Positions 26,891 to 35,042 of a stretch of DNA of 35,042 nt are shown here, piece by piece. Under the pieces are notes generated by a model, which saw only the letters and a list, made by a program, of their open reading frames with translations, did not search any database and was not told the DNA's origin. The stretch's first letter is position 1, and each line of letters starts with the position of its first letter. The DNA is from Promethearchaeota archaeon (GTDB lineage Archaea; Asgardarchaeota; Lokiarchaeia; Sigyniarchaeales; SOKP01): NCBI GenBank assembly GCA_016840545.1, contig JAEOSD010000007.1:1-35042 (forward strand). Direction: 5' to 3'. The position numbers and the translations under genes are program-made.

Positions 26891-27415
26891 CTATTCTTTT
26901 AAAAGTAGATATTCTTTTCTAATTTTTGCATAATCTTGAGCAGTAATTTTTCCATCTAAAAATTCTTTTTCCTTCTGCCGCATTATTTTTCTTTTTCTTG
27001 CTAATTCTTTTCTCCTCTCAGCTTTCACAAACATTTCTGATATGTTTTTTGATAATTCTACTACTTTATTGTTTTTACTTTTTTGAAGATCAACAAGATA
27101 CTTCTGAATAGGTTTAACCATTTCAATATTTTTTTTTGCTACATCTAATATTCGAGTAAGAGAGAGAATTATTTCTTCGTCATTTTCGCTATCTAATACA
27201 CCGATTAAACGTGGAATTGCAATTTCCTTCATGATCTCATCAAGATAACTCTCTATATCTTTCTTAATTGTATTATCTTCATATCTATCTAATTTTTTCT
27301 CTCTAATGTATTCTATAAATATAAGGGGTAATTCTACTGGCCAGTTTTTCATTTTTTCCTTGTCTATTAACTGAATTACTCCACCATCTTTTTTATGAAA
27401 TAATTTTATATCCAA
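26891..27415 (-). CDS. uncharacterised helical protein encoded with topoisomerase VI
   Basis: I do not recognise this family. The 174-residue protein is predicted to be almost all helical. The middle (PRLIGVLDSENDEEIILSLT, then RILDVAKKNIEMVKPIQKYL) resembles a pair of HEAT/ARM-like repeats. The C-terminus is a very basic helix (KAERRKELARKRKIMRQKEK) ending EYLLLKE. The TTG start at 27415 overlaps the end of top6A by 10 nt. An alternative ATG 21 codons downstream, at Met22, has an AAGGAA ribosome binding site and would not overlap. It sits between top6A and pyrE with an 11-nt gap to pyrE, so it is co-expressed with both topoisomerase subunits and could be an accessory factor (inference). Confidence 0.75.
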   Translation of the reverse strand: MDIKLFHKKDGGVIQLIDKEKMKNWPVELPLIFIEYIREKKLDRYEDNTIKKDIESYLDEIMKEIAIPRLIGVLDSENDEEIILSLTRILDVAKKNIEMVKPIQKYLVDLQKSKNNKVVELSKNISEMFVKAERRKELARKRKIMRQKEKEFLDGKITAQDYAKIRKEYLLLKE

Positions 27416-28593
27416 TCACCTGTGGTTAGTTTTTCTGGTAAGTATTCATCTGTTAAAAATTTGAACCCATGCGTTGCAAAAGCTTGGATTTCTGCTTTCT
27501 CTCTTAATTTTATAGCAAGTTGTAAATCTGTTTCCCAAGCTTTATTCTTTTTTACAAAATCTTCTTTCAATAAGTCTTTTGTACGCTTTTCATCCTGTTT
27601 ATTCATCCTAATTCTTGCAGCTTTAGGAATTTGATATTTATCCAAATCTCTTGTTAAAACACCTAAAAGCTTTATATTTGGTGTAGCAAGGAAAGGTGAT
27701 TCATAACTTAATCTTTTTGAACCTCTTAGATAAACAGAGTGAATATAATGTCCATAAGGATCACTGTCAACTAAAGTAAAAGTAGGCAAATTTAATTCTT
27801 TATTTAGTCTTTTTAAAAACATACGGGTAGCTACATTTCCTACTCCTTGAGCAGTAAGTAAAATGCAAGGATATTTCCGCCAAAATCTATCTTCTGCAAG
27901 TCTCATCATAGCAGCATTTTTCTCAATAACTAAGATTAATTCAGCATCAGATTCAATAATTTCAATTTGATCCAGAAACGGTGATATAGTCCATCCACCA
28001 CTTCCTTGGGCCTCAAGATCTATAATATCAGTTCTGTCTCTTATTCTTAGTCTCCCCACACATGAACCTCTTGGAGCTGCGACTATATGTGTAGAATTTC
28101 TTGATGTATACAACATAGTAGAAACATCTTCAATGCTTTTATCGCTATTTTTTTGTTCACTAAATAAATTCACATCTGTATAAAACACTTCTCTTTTTGT
28201 GGCATGAAGATCCTCATTAAGTAGCTCGGTTACTACTTCAAGAACTCTCATTAATCGCGTAATATCAGCAACACTTGTAAGTGAATGAAATTGTTTTTCC
28301 ATAATTTGTTTACCAAGTAATAATAAGTCATTTTCTTCATCCCAAATTATATTTAATGATGATCTAGAAGGTAATTCAATAGATGGTCTTCCAGTATTAT
28401 AGATTTGTTTAATAATAGTATCTGTAAGTTTATATATTCTATTTAAAATCTTATTTCTACTTAGATCTTCTATCTTGATAGTATCTACTGGTTGCTCAAA
28501 ATCTTTTATTTCCTTTCCTCTTTCTAAATATTTATAATATAATTCTTTTGCAGCTTTTAAATCATAACTTTTATCAACTTTTTTTTTTGCCAT
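27406..28593 (-). CDS. top6A: DNA topoisomerase VI subunit A (Spo11 family)
   Basis: A 395-residue protein of normal length. The winged-helix (CAP-like) domain carries the catalytic tyrosine Tyr138 in TKREVFYTDVNLF, the same position as Spo11 RDIFY. The Toprim domain has Glu224 (VIEKNAAMM) and the DxD pair Asp276/Asp278 (LVDSDPYGHYI), which bind Mg2+. This subunit makes the transient double-strand break in type IIB topoisomerases. ATG 28593 lies 7 nt after the top6B stop, and an AAGTGAT element precedes it. Codons 2-5 contain a run of ten A residues. Together with top6B it makes the A2B2 enzyme. Confidence 0.97.
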   Translation of the reverse strand: MAKKKVDKSYDLKAAKELYYKYLERGKEIKDFEQPVDTIKIEDLSRNKILNRIYKLTDTIIKQIYNTGRPSIELPSRSSLNIIWDEENDLLLLGKQIMEKQFHSLTSVADITRLMRVLEVVTELLNEDLHATKREVFYTDVNLFSEQKNSDKSIEDVSTMLYTSRNSTHIVAAPRGSCVGRLRIRDRTDIIDLEAQGSGGWTISPFLDQIEIIESDAELILVIEKNAAMMRLAEDRFWRKYPCILLTAQGVGNVATRMFLKRLNKELNLPTFTLVDSDPYGHYIHSVYLRGSKRLSYESPFLATPNIKLLGVLTRDLDKYQIPKAARIRMNKQDEKRTKDLLKEDFVKKNKAWETDLQLAIKLREKAEIQAFATHGFKFLTDEYLPEKLTTGDWI

Positions 28594-28600
28594 GTTAGAA

Positions 28601-31600
28601 TCACTTTAATTTCCAATGCTTTTTAGATTTGATTATATTTTCTTCAACTAAACCTTTTCTTTCTAATTCTTTCATTTTAAGCTGTAAAAAACGAGCATCC
28701 ATCATATCTTGGATTTTTAGTTTAAAAATGAGATGAGTAATTGGTTGCCAATCTTTATTAGATAAAGTGGTTAATATTTTTTCAGTAGTAATTATTGGAA
28801 CTTCTAATTTTTTACTTTTCGGAGTTTTTTTGACTGATTTTTGAGGTTTAATCGCAACTGGTACTTCGCTTTCAATTTTTTTAGCAGGTGTTATTTCGGT
28901 TTCCTTATAAACGATCTTTTCTTCATCGACTTTAACTTCTTTTGTACTCTCGATCTTAATTTCTTTTTCTTCTATTTTTTGTTCCTCAGCTTTTACTATT
29001 GTCGTGTCTTTTGTATCGATTATTTCTTCTTTAGATATAGACATTATTGGTTTTACTCCTATAGCATTCTTCATTAGATCTATTAAATCATCTATATTCA
29101 ATTGTTTCTTATATTTACTCTCTCCTTTAGAAGCTATATTGTATAGACTTTCTACGAATTGAGGTATATATTTCTCAATTAAACTTGCTCTCTTTTCTTT
29201 TTTATGTATTGCATGTTTTCTGTTAAGATATACTCGTAATCTCCTACCTATTGCTTCAAGACAATATTTTATTTCTTTAATTAAATCTTCATCATCTGCT
29301 AAAGCGTTTTTTGACTGTGATTTAAACATTAAATGCACATAAGGACCAGAAACATTAATTAACAATTTAATTGGTCCCTTTGGAAGATTATTATCATAAG
29401 TATCTAGTTTATAATTCTTCCAATTTACTGATTGAACTGCTTTAGTTATTGCACAATCAGCACTATCTCTCAATTTTGGAGTTCTATTTACAAACCTGGA
29501 TAATACATCCCTTGATCTCTTGGGAGTATCTAATTTAGCAGCATCATTGCAATAAGCTAATCCAGCTTCAACTACATATGCTAATCCTTTCCCACTTGTA
29601 GGGGATCTTGTTTCAGCAGACACAAAATCATCATCCTTAGTGTAATTTTCGATAAAATAATCAAATACATCTTGATAAGCAGTATCTTCCTTTTCTTTTA
29701 CGTCTGTTAAAAATTTTTCATTAGATTTTTTAAATTGGGTCAATTCAATATTAGCATTTTGAACTGCTATATTTGCTAATATTCTAGAATTTAATGTAAT
29801 TAATTCTTGTTTTCCTACTGATATATTTCTAAGTATCTCATCACTTGCAGAGGGGTTTTCTCTAATAATAGCTCTTTTTTTAGAATCAATAATCTCATCA
29901 TCAATTGTTTCAATTTCTTCAATTGGATCTTCAAAATCATCAATATTTTCCGAAACTTGTATTCCAATCTCTTTAATTAAAGTATTCTCTAAAACTTGTT
30001 CTCCTACAGGTATTGCTGTATCAGTTGGAGGCGCCATATATTTTATAGATTTAAATGCATGGAATAAGGAATTAAATTGTTCAGTTGATAATTCTGTAGG
30101 TCTTTTTTTTGATAACTGAACCTCACTAATTAAATCTTCAAAGTCTGTCCTATTTTTAATTTTTTTTAATTCTACTAATCCATTTTTATTCACTTGAAAA
30201 ATCTGATTTAGTTTAACCTTAATCCCTTCTTTCTCTTTATTAGCAATATCAATATCTTTTATTAAGTTTGTAATAGTTTTTTCTAATTGTTTAATATCTT
30301 TCCTTGTCTCACTTTTTTCAATTTTATTATTAGTTTTCTTTATTTCTTTGTTAATTTTCTCAAGATCTTTATTTAATATATTATATTTAGCAATTAAATT
30401 CCAATAGCTTTCCCTTAACTCTTCAGAAGCTGCTTGATAGATTATTAGTTTATCTCTTAGTTTTGTAGATTTTCCATAAACTCTCTTTTCAAACTTCAAA
30501 TAATATATCGGATCGCTTTTCTTTTCTAATTTGGTTAGATATCCATCGTTAAGAATAAAAAGGTTAGATTTATCTTGCAAATCCCTTTCTGCAATCTTTA
30601 TTATCTCTTTAGCAGTTCGAGGGCTAATTCTGACGAAGTTTTCCTGTAAAAAGGCAGATATTGTAAGATTTTCAGATTTTGTTAATAAATCTTGCAAATC
30701 TCCAATATTAGTTGAAGAAGGGTGTGGTTTAGCATATTTAGGTTGTTTTGGGAAGGAAGATACTAATCTTCGATAAATAAATTCTTCGCCATAAGGATCA
30801 ATAAAAATAAGTGTAACATGAGGGTTCATTAAGGCAGTCTCTTTGATATATGTATCTACATAGCCCCTTATGTATTTAACATTTAAATAATTCAACTTTA
30901 CATACGTTCCATGAAGGAATGGACTGTCAACCTCAGAAGGATGAACTAAATATTTTTTTTCATTTTTAGATGTAGTAAAAAATTCCGATACTGTGGTATA
31001 AATCATGTCTGATGTTTTTGATACTGCGATAATTGGTTTTCCAGTTGTATTTTGAGCATCACTGAAAGCGCTTGGGGCTCCAAATCCCTGACTGCCTCTT
31101 GTTTGTTTTAATTCAACACTTTTAGAAGATGCTAAATATTTACCAAATTTTCGTAAATCAACTTTACTCATACCTAATCCGTTATCAAAAATTTCGAAAG
31201 TATAATTCATTATATTCTTTTGACTTAGTTCTGAAGTTAGGAAAGAAGCTGCTTCATATTCTCTTAATCTAATTATTACTAATGGTTCAATATCAACAAT
31301 ATCTGCAACTGGTTTAATTAGTTCGTTCATATCATCAATGATTCTTCGTACTTCTTCTTCGACTTCTAATTGCGTTTTATCCGCAATTTCTCCCGATTGT
31401 TCTTCTTTTTCCTCACTAAGAACTTTACTTTCTACTTTTGATTCAGTTATTCCTACTTCTTGCATTAATGCTAACTTTGCTTCATTGTTTAAAGGTTGAA
31501 TTTCTTCATCTTCTTTTATTTCCTGAATTATAGATAGATTTTCTAATGATAATTCTTGATCCAAGGAGAATTTAATTTTAGAATCTTCCTCTTCTAATTC

Positions 31601-31794
31601 ATTCCATTGAAATGATTCAATTGCATCTAATGCATTATCTAAAAATTCAGCTACATATTGCTTGCACAGGTTCAGGATATCTGGAACCCCGTATGCTTCC
31701 AGTAACCGAATTCGAATCCTACTAATTGAGTTCTTTTTCTCATGAATTGAGCGATAGTTCCCTGTGTAATCCGCCCATCCTCTTCAGATGTCAT
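28601..31794 (-). CDS. top6B: DNA topoisomerase VI subunit B, oversized, with apparent frameshift near the 5' end
   Basis: An ATPase subunit of the GHKL family. The main open frame (to 28601) holds DNGLGMS, the RGSQGFGAPSAFSDAQNTTG loop, an H2TH-like LTISAFLQENFVRISPRTA, MAPPTD, and the transducer (GLAYVVEAGLAYCN, FVNRTPKLRD). It ends in a winged helix (last ~55 residues). The first ATP motif, EFLDNALDAIE, lies upstream of any in-frame start: this frame is open only back to a TGA near 31785 and has no ATG, GTG or TTG before 31564. The ATG at 31794, with ribosome binding site GGTGAAGG (31800-31807), opens another frame (ends at TGA, 31672-31674) encoding TIAQFMRKRTQLVGFE, the expected Top6B N-terminus. 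A one-base deletion around 31701-31720 would reconcile them; 3194 nt is one short of a multiple of three. Insertions between motifs make it ~1064 residues, versus 500-660 usually. Confidence 0.9.
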
Positions 31795-31799
31795 TTTTT

Positions 31800-31850
31800 C
31801 CTTCACCAATCATTTTTTCAATACATTAATATTAAAATTATATATAAATA
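31800..31850 (-). promoter_or_regulatory. candidate TATA box and ribosome binding site of the topoisomerase VI operon
   Basis: On the minus strand, TATTTATATATAA (31838-31850) lies 44-56 nt upstream of ATG 31794. GGTGAAGG (31800-31807) lies five bases before that ATG. The ribosome binding site is the main reason to place the top6B start at 31794 and not at the internal TTG at 31564. Confidence 0.5.
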
Positions 31851-31878
31851 CTTACATATTCGTTAATTAATCAGAAAG

Positions 31879-31941
31879 TAACCCTATAATTATAATAATC
31901 TGGGTTATCTATTCAAAATGCATTCTTTCTTTCATTTTGAA
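31879..31941. terminator. two hairpins between coaBC and top6B
   Basis: TAACCC (31879-31884) pairs with GGGTTA (31902-31907) across 17 nt. TTCAAAATG (31912-31920) pairs perfectly with CATTTTGAA (31933-31941) across 12 nt of mostly pyrimidines. They lie 70-130 nt past the coaBC stop and just upstream of the top6B promoter, so the second is a plausible transcript end for coaBC. The rest of 31942-32010 is featureless A/T sequence. Confidence 0.4.
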
Positions 31942-32010
31942 AAGAAATTGAATTATTATTTAAATATTTTCATATACTCAAAATTTTTAAAAATGTAGGA
32001 TAACTAAATC

Positions 32011-33288
32011 TTACTTCCTTATTTTATGATAATTTTCTAAGGTAACATCCAAAATTCTTGAGGATACATATCTTTTTGTAGATTTTTCTACATGTGTTAT
32101 ATGCTTTTCTTTATCAATTATGTATACTTCATTATCTTTACTACTAAATCCAATGTCATCTCTACCTATATCATTAGCAACTATTAATTCAATTTCAGAT
32201 TTTAATAACCTATTATAAGCGCGGTCTATTAATTGAGTCCTAGATACATTAGTTTCTGCTTTAAATCCAACTATATACACTTTATAATTCTTTCTCCTAG
32301 CTTCATCAATAATTTTTGGAGTCAATCTCATGTTCACTTGCAATTCCTTAACTTCATCAGATGAGATTTTCCCTTCGATATATTCAATAGGTTTATAATC
32401 ACTAATTGCTGCCGCTGAAATGAATATATCATAATCTTTGGAGGAGAGCTCATTTTTAACAGCGTTAATAAAGTCATCTGTTGTTTCCACATTTGTGGTA
32501 TTTATGTAGTCAGGAATTTTCACCATACATTCACCTGCGATTAATAAAACATCTGCTCCCCTTGCTGCAGCTTCTTTAGCTAATTCAATACCCATACGCC
32601 CTGAGGATCTATTTGAGACAAATCTTACTTTGTCAATTGGTTCTCTTGTAGGACCTGCTGTGATTAATACTTTTAATCCATCAAAATCCTTTTTAGCTAT
32701 TAATAAATCAATTACACGGTCAATTATATCATCTAGCTTCGCAATTTTGGCTTTTCCTTCAGAAATTCTTGGTCCAAGTATATCTATACCGTACTTTTTT
32801 AAGGTTGATATATTTTTTTCTAATATCGGATGAAACATACTTTCATGCATAGCTGGAACAATAACAATTGGTATTGAGGATCCAAAGGCTGTTGAAACTA
32901 CGGTTGTAACAGGTGTATCATCTATTCCGTTAGCTATTTTTGATATTGTGTTTGCTGTAGCTGGGCAAACTAATATTAAATCTGCCTTTCCTGCAGCATT
33001 AGGTCTATATCCTGCTAGAAGGACATGTTCCACTTCCCCAGTTAATTTAGTGATAACAGGATTACCTGTTGCCCAATGCATCAATGATGGATCTATTAAA
33101 GCGGTTGCTGCCTTGGACAGTACGGTAATTACTTCAGCACCCAACCGCATTAATTCTCTAGCTATTATAGGAGCATTTATTATCGCAACTGAACCAGTTA
33201 AACACATACATATTGTTTTTCCATGTAAAATTGTGCCTTTTGTTTCAATTATATCTTTTGAAGGATGATGAAATTTCTCTTGTTTCAT
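32011..33288 (-). CDS. coaBC: bifunctional CoaBC: phosphopantothenoylcysteine synthetase/decarboxylase
   Basis: The 425-residue protein has two domains in the normal order. The N-terminal flavoprotein CoaC (~20-195) shows CMCLTGSVAIINAPIIAREL, LVCPATANTISKIANGI and PAMHESMFHP, the archaeal form of the PAMNxxM substrate clamp. The C-terminal CoaB (~205-420) shows LITAGPTREPIDKVRFVSNR, the SSGRMG motif, FISAAAISDYKP and IVANDIG. It conjugates cysteine to 4'-phosphopantothenate and decarboxylates the product in CoA synthesis. Archaeal CoaB usually prefers CTP or ATP; the sequence does not settle which. It starts at ATG 33288 with a TATA-like element only 25-36 nt upstream, so the mRNA may be nearly leaderless. 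It is monocistronic by spacing. Confidence 0.96.
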   Translation of the reverse strand: MKQEKFHHPSKDIIETKGTILHGKTICMCLTGSVAIINAPIIARELMRLGAEVITVLSKAATALIDPSLMHWATGNPVITKLTGEVEHVLLAGYRPNAAGKADLILVCPATANTISKIANGIDDTPVTTVVSTAFGSSIPIVIVPAMHESMFHPILEKNISTLKKYGIDILGPRISEGKAKIAKLDDIIDRVIDLLIAKKDFDGLKVLITAGPTREPIDKVRFVSNRSSGRMGIELAKEAAARGADVLLIAGECMVKIPDYINTTNVETTDDFINAVKNELSSKDYDIFISAAAISDYKPIEYIEGKISSDEVKELQVNMRLTPKIIDEARRKNYKVYIVGFKAETNVSRTQLIDRAYNRLLKSEIELIVANDIGRDDIGFSSKDNEVYIIDKEKHITHVEKSTKRYVSSRILDVTLENYHKIRK

Positions 33289-33312
33289 AATTCAACATCT
33301 ACTAAAAGAGAG

Positions 33313-33324
33313 TATATATAATAA
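33313..33324 (-). promoter_or_regulatory. TATA box of coaBC
   Basis: TTATTATATATA on the minus strand, 25-36 nt upstream of the coaBC ATG. This spacing puts the transcription start close to the start codon, as in leaderless archaeal mRNAs. No ribosome binding site is visible before the ATG, which agrees with this. Confidence 0.5.
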
Positions 33325-33370
33325 AATTTTATGTTTAATTTAAAAATAATGGTAGTAGTGCCCATAACCC

Positions 33371-33407
33371 TATGCTAGCATATTCTAAACTAGAATCTTA
33401 GAATATG
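33371..33407. terminator. overlapping palindrome and 10-bp hairpin between coaBC and the longin-like gene
   Basis: TATGCTAGCATA (33371-33382) is a perfect 12-bp palindrome. It overlaps a perfect 10-bp inverted repeat, CATATTCTAA (33379-33388) and TTAGAATATG (33398-33407), with a 9-nt spacer. It lies 25-60 nt past the stop of the longin-like gene, so a 3' hairpin is one reading. An operator for coaBC about 90 nt upstream of its ATG is another. Confidence 0.45.
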
Positions 33408-33431
33408 TAAAAATCCCTCTTTTTCTTCTTA

Positions 33432-34184
33432 TTAAGTCAAATTAAATTCAAATAAATGATCTTGTATTTTATTTTTAATTTCTTTTAACAGATTATTTAA
33501 TGTATCCTCTGGAATATTTTCTAGATATTCAAACAAATCATTTTGAATTATGGGACTTAGTTTATTCATAAATTTCTCGATAATCTCATGCTTTTTCAAA
33601 TATGAATTCTCATAGGTGTTTAAATAAGTTCTATTAATTTTTTCTAACCATTTTTTTCCATTTCTCTCCAAAGTCTTTAAAATTTTTTTAGAACTTGTAG
33701 CATTAAAATTTTTAAACTCATAATGATATTTTTCTAGTTTTTCTTCAAAAAAACCTATGATATGGCTTTTATCTATTGAAGTTAAATTTGTATTAGAATT
33801 AAGAAATAAAATTATCATATATTCATCAAATAGAAAATATAGCTGAATTTTAAGATTAGAACCATAAATTTCAAGATGAGATAAATTTTTAATATTAGTT
33901 TGTGTTGCAAAGACTTTAAATGAGCTAAAATACATTGATATCAGATCAACTTCTAAAAAATTTTTAGTATCTTCTGTTATATACGTCTTTATTGGTCCAT
34001 AATTACAACCTTCTTTTGAATCATATTCTAAAACCAAAATTGTATTCCCATACTGATCTGCAACAATAATGCCTAATATTGGGGGTATTTCATTAAAATT
34101 TTTTGAATTAGAAGCAAACTTTATTATAGATTTTTCAGTAAAAGAATTATTTTTTTCAAAATTATTGAATGGCTCCTTTATCAT
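33432..34184 (-). CDS. probable longin/roadblock-like protein with C-terminal helical region
   Basis: About 250 residues. Residues ~37-150 alternate strands and helix in a way that recalls longin/roadblock-superfamily domains: an opening ILGIIVADQYGNTILVLEYD (strand, turn, strand), then a helix with ISMYFSSFKVFATQTN, then LEIYGSNLKIQLYFLFDEYM, strands ending IILFLN. The C-terminal ~90 residues are helical and charged (SSKKILKTLERNGKKWLEKI ... LENIPEDTLNNLLKEIKN). Such domains act as platforms for small GTPases in eukaryotes and are abundant in Asgard archaea. The match is by pattern, not by motif, so treat it as tentative. A TTG one codon upstream (34187) is an alternative start; no clear ribosome binding site is seen. 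Confidence 0.5.
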   Translation of the reverse strand: MIKEPFNNFEKNNSFTEKSIIKFASNSKNFNEIPPILGIIVADQYGNTILVLEYDSKEGCNYGPIKTYITEDTKNFLEVDLISMYFSSFKVFATQTNIKNLSHLEIYGSNLKIQLYFLFDEYMIILFLNSNTNLTSIDKSHIIGFFEEKLEKYHYEFKNFNATSSKKILKTLERNGKKWLEKINRTYLNTYENSYLKKHEIIEKFMNKLSPIIQNDLFEYLENIPEDTLNNLLKEIKNKIQDHLFEFNLT

Positions 34185-34452
34185 CAATTATTTACACTTT
34201 TTTTCCTAAATTGAGTATAATTCAATTTTAAATTTATTTTTAAATAAAATTGATAGACTGTGTTAATTTTTGCTTAAGAGGATATATTTATTTTTAAGTT
34301 TTGATAGATCTCATTTTGATCTGCTACTTTGCATATAATGTAATATATTCGTTTTTTTAAAGAAGTAATTCTTCTAAAATAGTGTAAAGCATAATTGAAT
34401 TTATTAAAGAAAAGTTTTAAACTACTAAATTTACTTAATTAATATTTGATCT
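34185..34452. other. A/T-rich intergenic region, no gene seen
   Basis: About 265 nt between two minus-strand genes. It contains TATA-like tracts that may drive the longin-like gene (for example around 34226-34255) and a short AGAAG/CTTCT dyad near 34363-34377. No RNA gene or open frame is convincing here. Confidence 0.4.
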
Positions 34453-35042
34453 TTATATCGCAATTTGGGAATTTTTGATATCTAATTTTAAATTTAATTT
34501 ATTCGCAAATTTATTGATCTTATTAAAAAATTCTTGATTTACCAGATTCTTATTACCTAAATTTAGGATTTGGGAAAGTTTTTGGCCATAATACGTTTTA
34601 TGAAGGTTTGTTATGTCATATTGCAAATTTTCTTCATCTGAGGATTTATATACTGTAGATTTTTCAAATTCTTCTTTCCTAATTTTTAATATCTCATCTG
34701 AATATTTCATAAACGGCGTATTTTTCATTTTTTTTATTTTGAATACTTTAGTTGTTCCAAGTTCTCTTTTTGTAAGAATTTTTTTAATTAGAGAATGAGT
34801 TTCGTCCAAAAATTTTTTCCTAAATTGTTTTAGAGTAATATCTTCTGAGAATAAATTATTAATAATATCACTATAAGGTAAATTTAAACCAGCTAATTCT
34901 GTTGTTAAATTTAATAAGGATAATATCTGATTCGTTTTTAGTTCTTGATTTATTTTTAACTCATCAAAAATATATTCTCTTTCTTGATTTATGAAATTAA
35001 ATAGAAACCTTCTGAAATTTTTGATAAATTGATTATAATTTG
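34453..35042 (-). CDS. 3' portion of an unrecognised gene, cut by the window end
   Basis: The frame is open from the stop at 34453 to the last base of the window, giving at least 195 residues, so the TTG at 34809 is not a real start. The visible part is helical, Lys/Asn-rich and soluble (NYNQFIKNFRRFLFNFINQE, LSLLNLTTELAGLNLPYSD, TNLHKTYYGQKLSQILNLG). I recognise no motif or family. It lies about 265 nt upstream of the longin-like gene on the same strand; no functional link can be inferred. Confidence 0.65.
   Translation of the reverse strand, partial: NYNQFIKNFRRFLFNFINQEREYIFDELKINQELKTNQILSLLNLTTELAGLNLPYSDIINNLFSEDITLKQFRKKFLDETHSLIKKILTKRELGTTKVFKIKKMKNTPFMKYSDEILKIRKEEFEKSTVYKSSDEENLQYDITNLHKTYYGQKLSQILNLGNKNLVNQEFFNKINKFANKLNLKLDIKNSQIAI

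Noticed and set aside
31564-31564. TTG as the start of topoisomerase VI B
   Set aside because: It would remove the essential N1 ATP-binding box, which is encoded immediately upstream in the same frame; TTG here encodes an internal Leu.
31701-31720. Programmed -1 frameshift as the accepted explanation for the split top6B start
   Set aside because: No X-XXY-YYZ slippery heptamer and no strong downstream stem are visible; a one-base deletion or sequencing error is simpler. Kept only as an alternative.
34809-34809. TTG as the start of a 118-residue protein at the window end
   Set aside because: The frame is open without a stop to base 35042 and the upstream translation is similar in composition, so this is the 3' part of a longer gene.

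Overview
The window reads as chromosomal DNA from an archaeon, most likely an Asgard archaeon of the Lokiarchaeia/Promethearchaeota type. Four things point that way: a very A+T-rich composition; an archaeal information-processing set (MCM, a GINS-like protein, both topoisomerase VI subunits, archaeal CoaBC); coenzyme F420 genes; and eukaryote-flavoured genes (Ras/Rab-type small GTPase, arginase-fold histone deacetylase, a longin/roadblock-like protein, HEAT-repeat protein). No rRNA, tRNA, CRISPR array or transposon was seen. The lineage is inferred from gene content, not from a marker phylogeny.

Layout. 1-3490 (+): the tail of a cut-off gene, a radical SAM enzyme, a CofE-nitroreductase fusion (FbiB-like) and CofD, joined by two 8-nt overlaps and a 12-nt gap, so probably one operon. 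3497-15737 (-): seven co-directional genes. In transcription order they are a giant repeat-bearing surface protein with a transglutaminase-like domain, a membrane-anchored Ig-like protein, a small helical protein, a DUF4350-like membrane protein, a MoxR AAA+ ATPase, a DUF58/vWA protein and a polytopic coiled-coil membrane protein. 15995-16858 (-): a proline-rich coiled-coil zinc-ribbon protein. 16966-18720: a divergent histone deacetylase / small GTPase pair around a perfect 9-bp inverted repeat. 18757-22021 (-): a zinc-type dehydrogenase and MCM. 22201-26185: a large HEAT-repeat membrane protein divergent from a GINS-like gene. 26205-31794 (-): topoisomerase VI B, topoisomerase VI A, a small helical protein and PyrE. 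32011-35042 (-): CoaBC, a longin-like protein and the 3' part of an unrecognised gene.

How the genes work together. CofE-nitroreductase plus CofD make the side chain of F420; the fused reductase suggests the dehydro-F420 (phosphoenolpyruvate) route. The 12-kb cluster is an elaborated version of the known MoxR-DUF58-transglutaminase-DUF4129-DUF4350 neighbourhood: a cytosolic AAA+/vWA pair beneath membrane proteins and two large Ig-like ectodomain proteins. The transglutaminase-like domain has lost its catalytic Cys (Trp361) and His (Tyr411), so it looks like a structural pseudoenzyme. MCM, the GINS-like protein and topoisomerase VI form a loose replication/topology region.

The most important correction to a naive gene call is topoisomerase VI B. 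The open frame from 31564 lacks the first ATP-binding motif. That motif (EFLDNALDAIE) is present upstream in the same frame, but the start codon with a good ribosome binding site (ATG at 31794) lies in another frame, so one base appears to be missing near 31701-31720. With its insertions this subunit would be about 1064 residues, far larger than usual.
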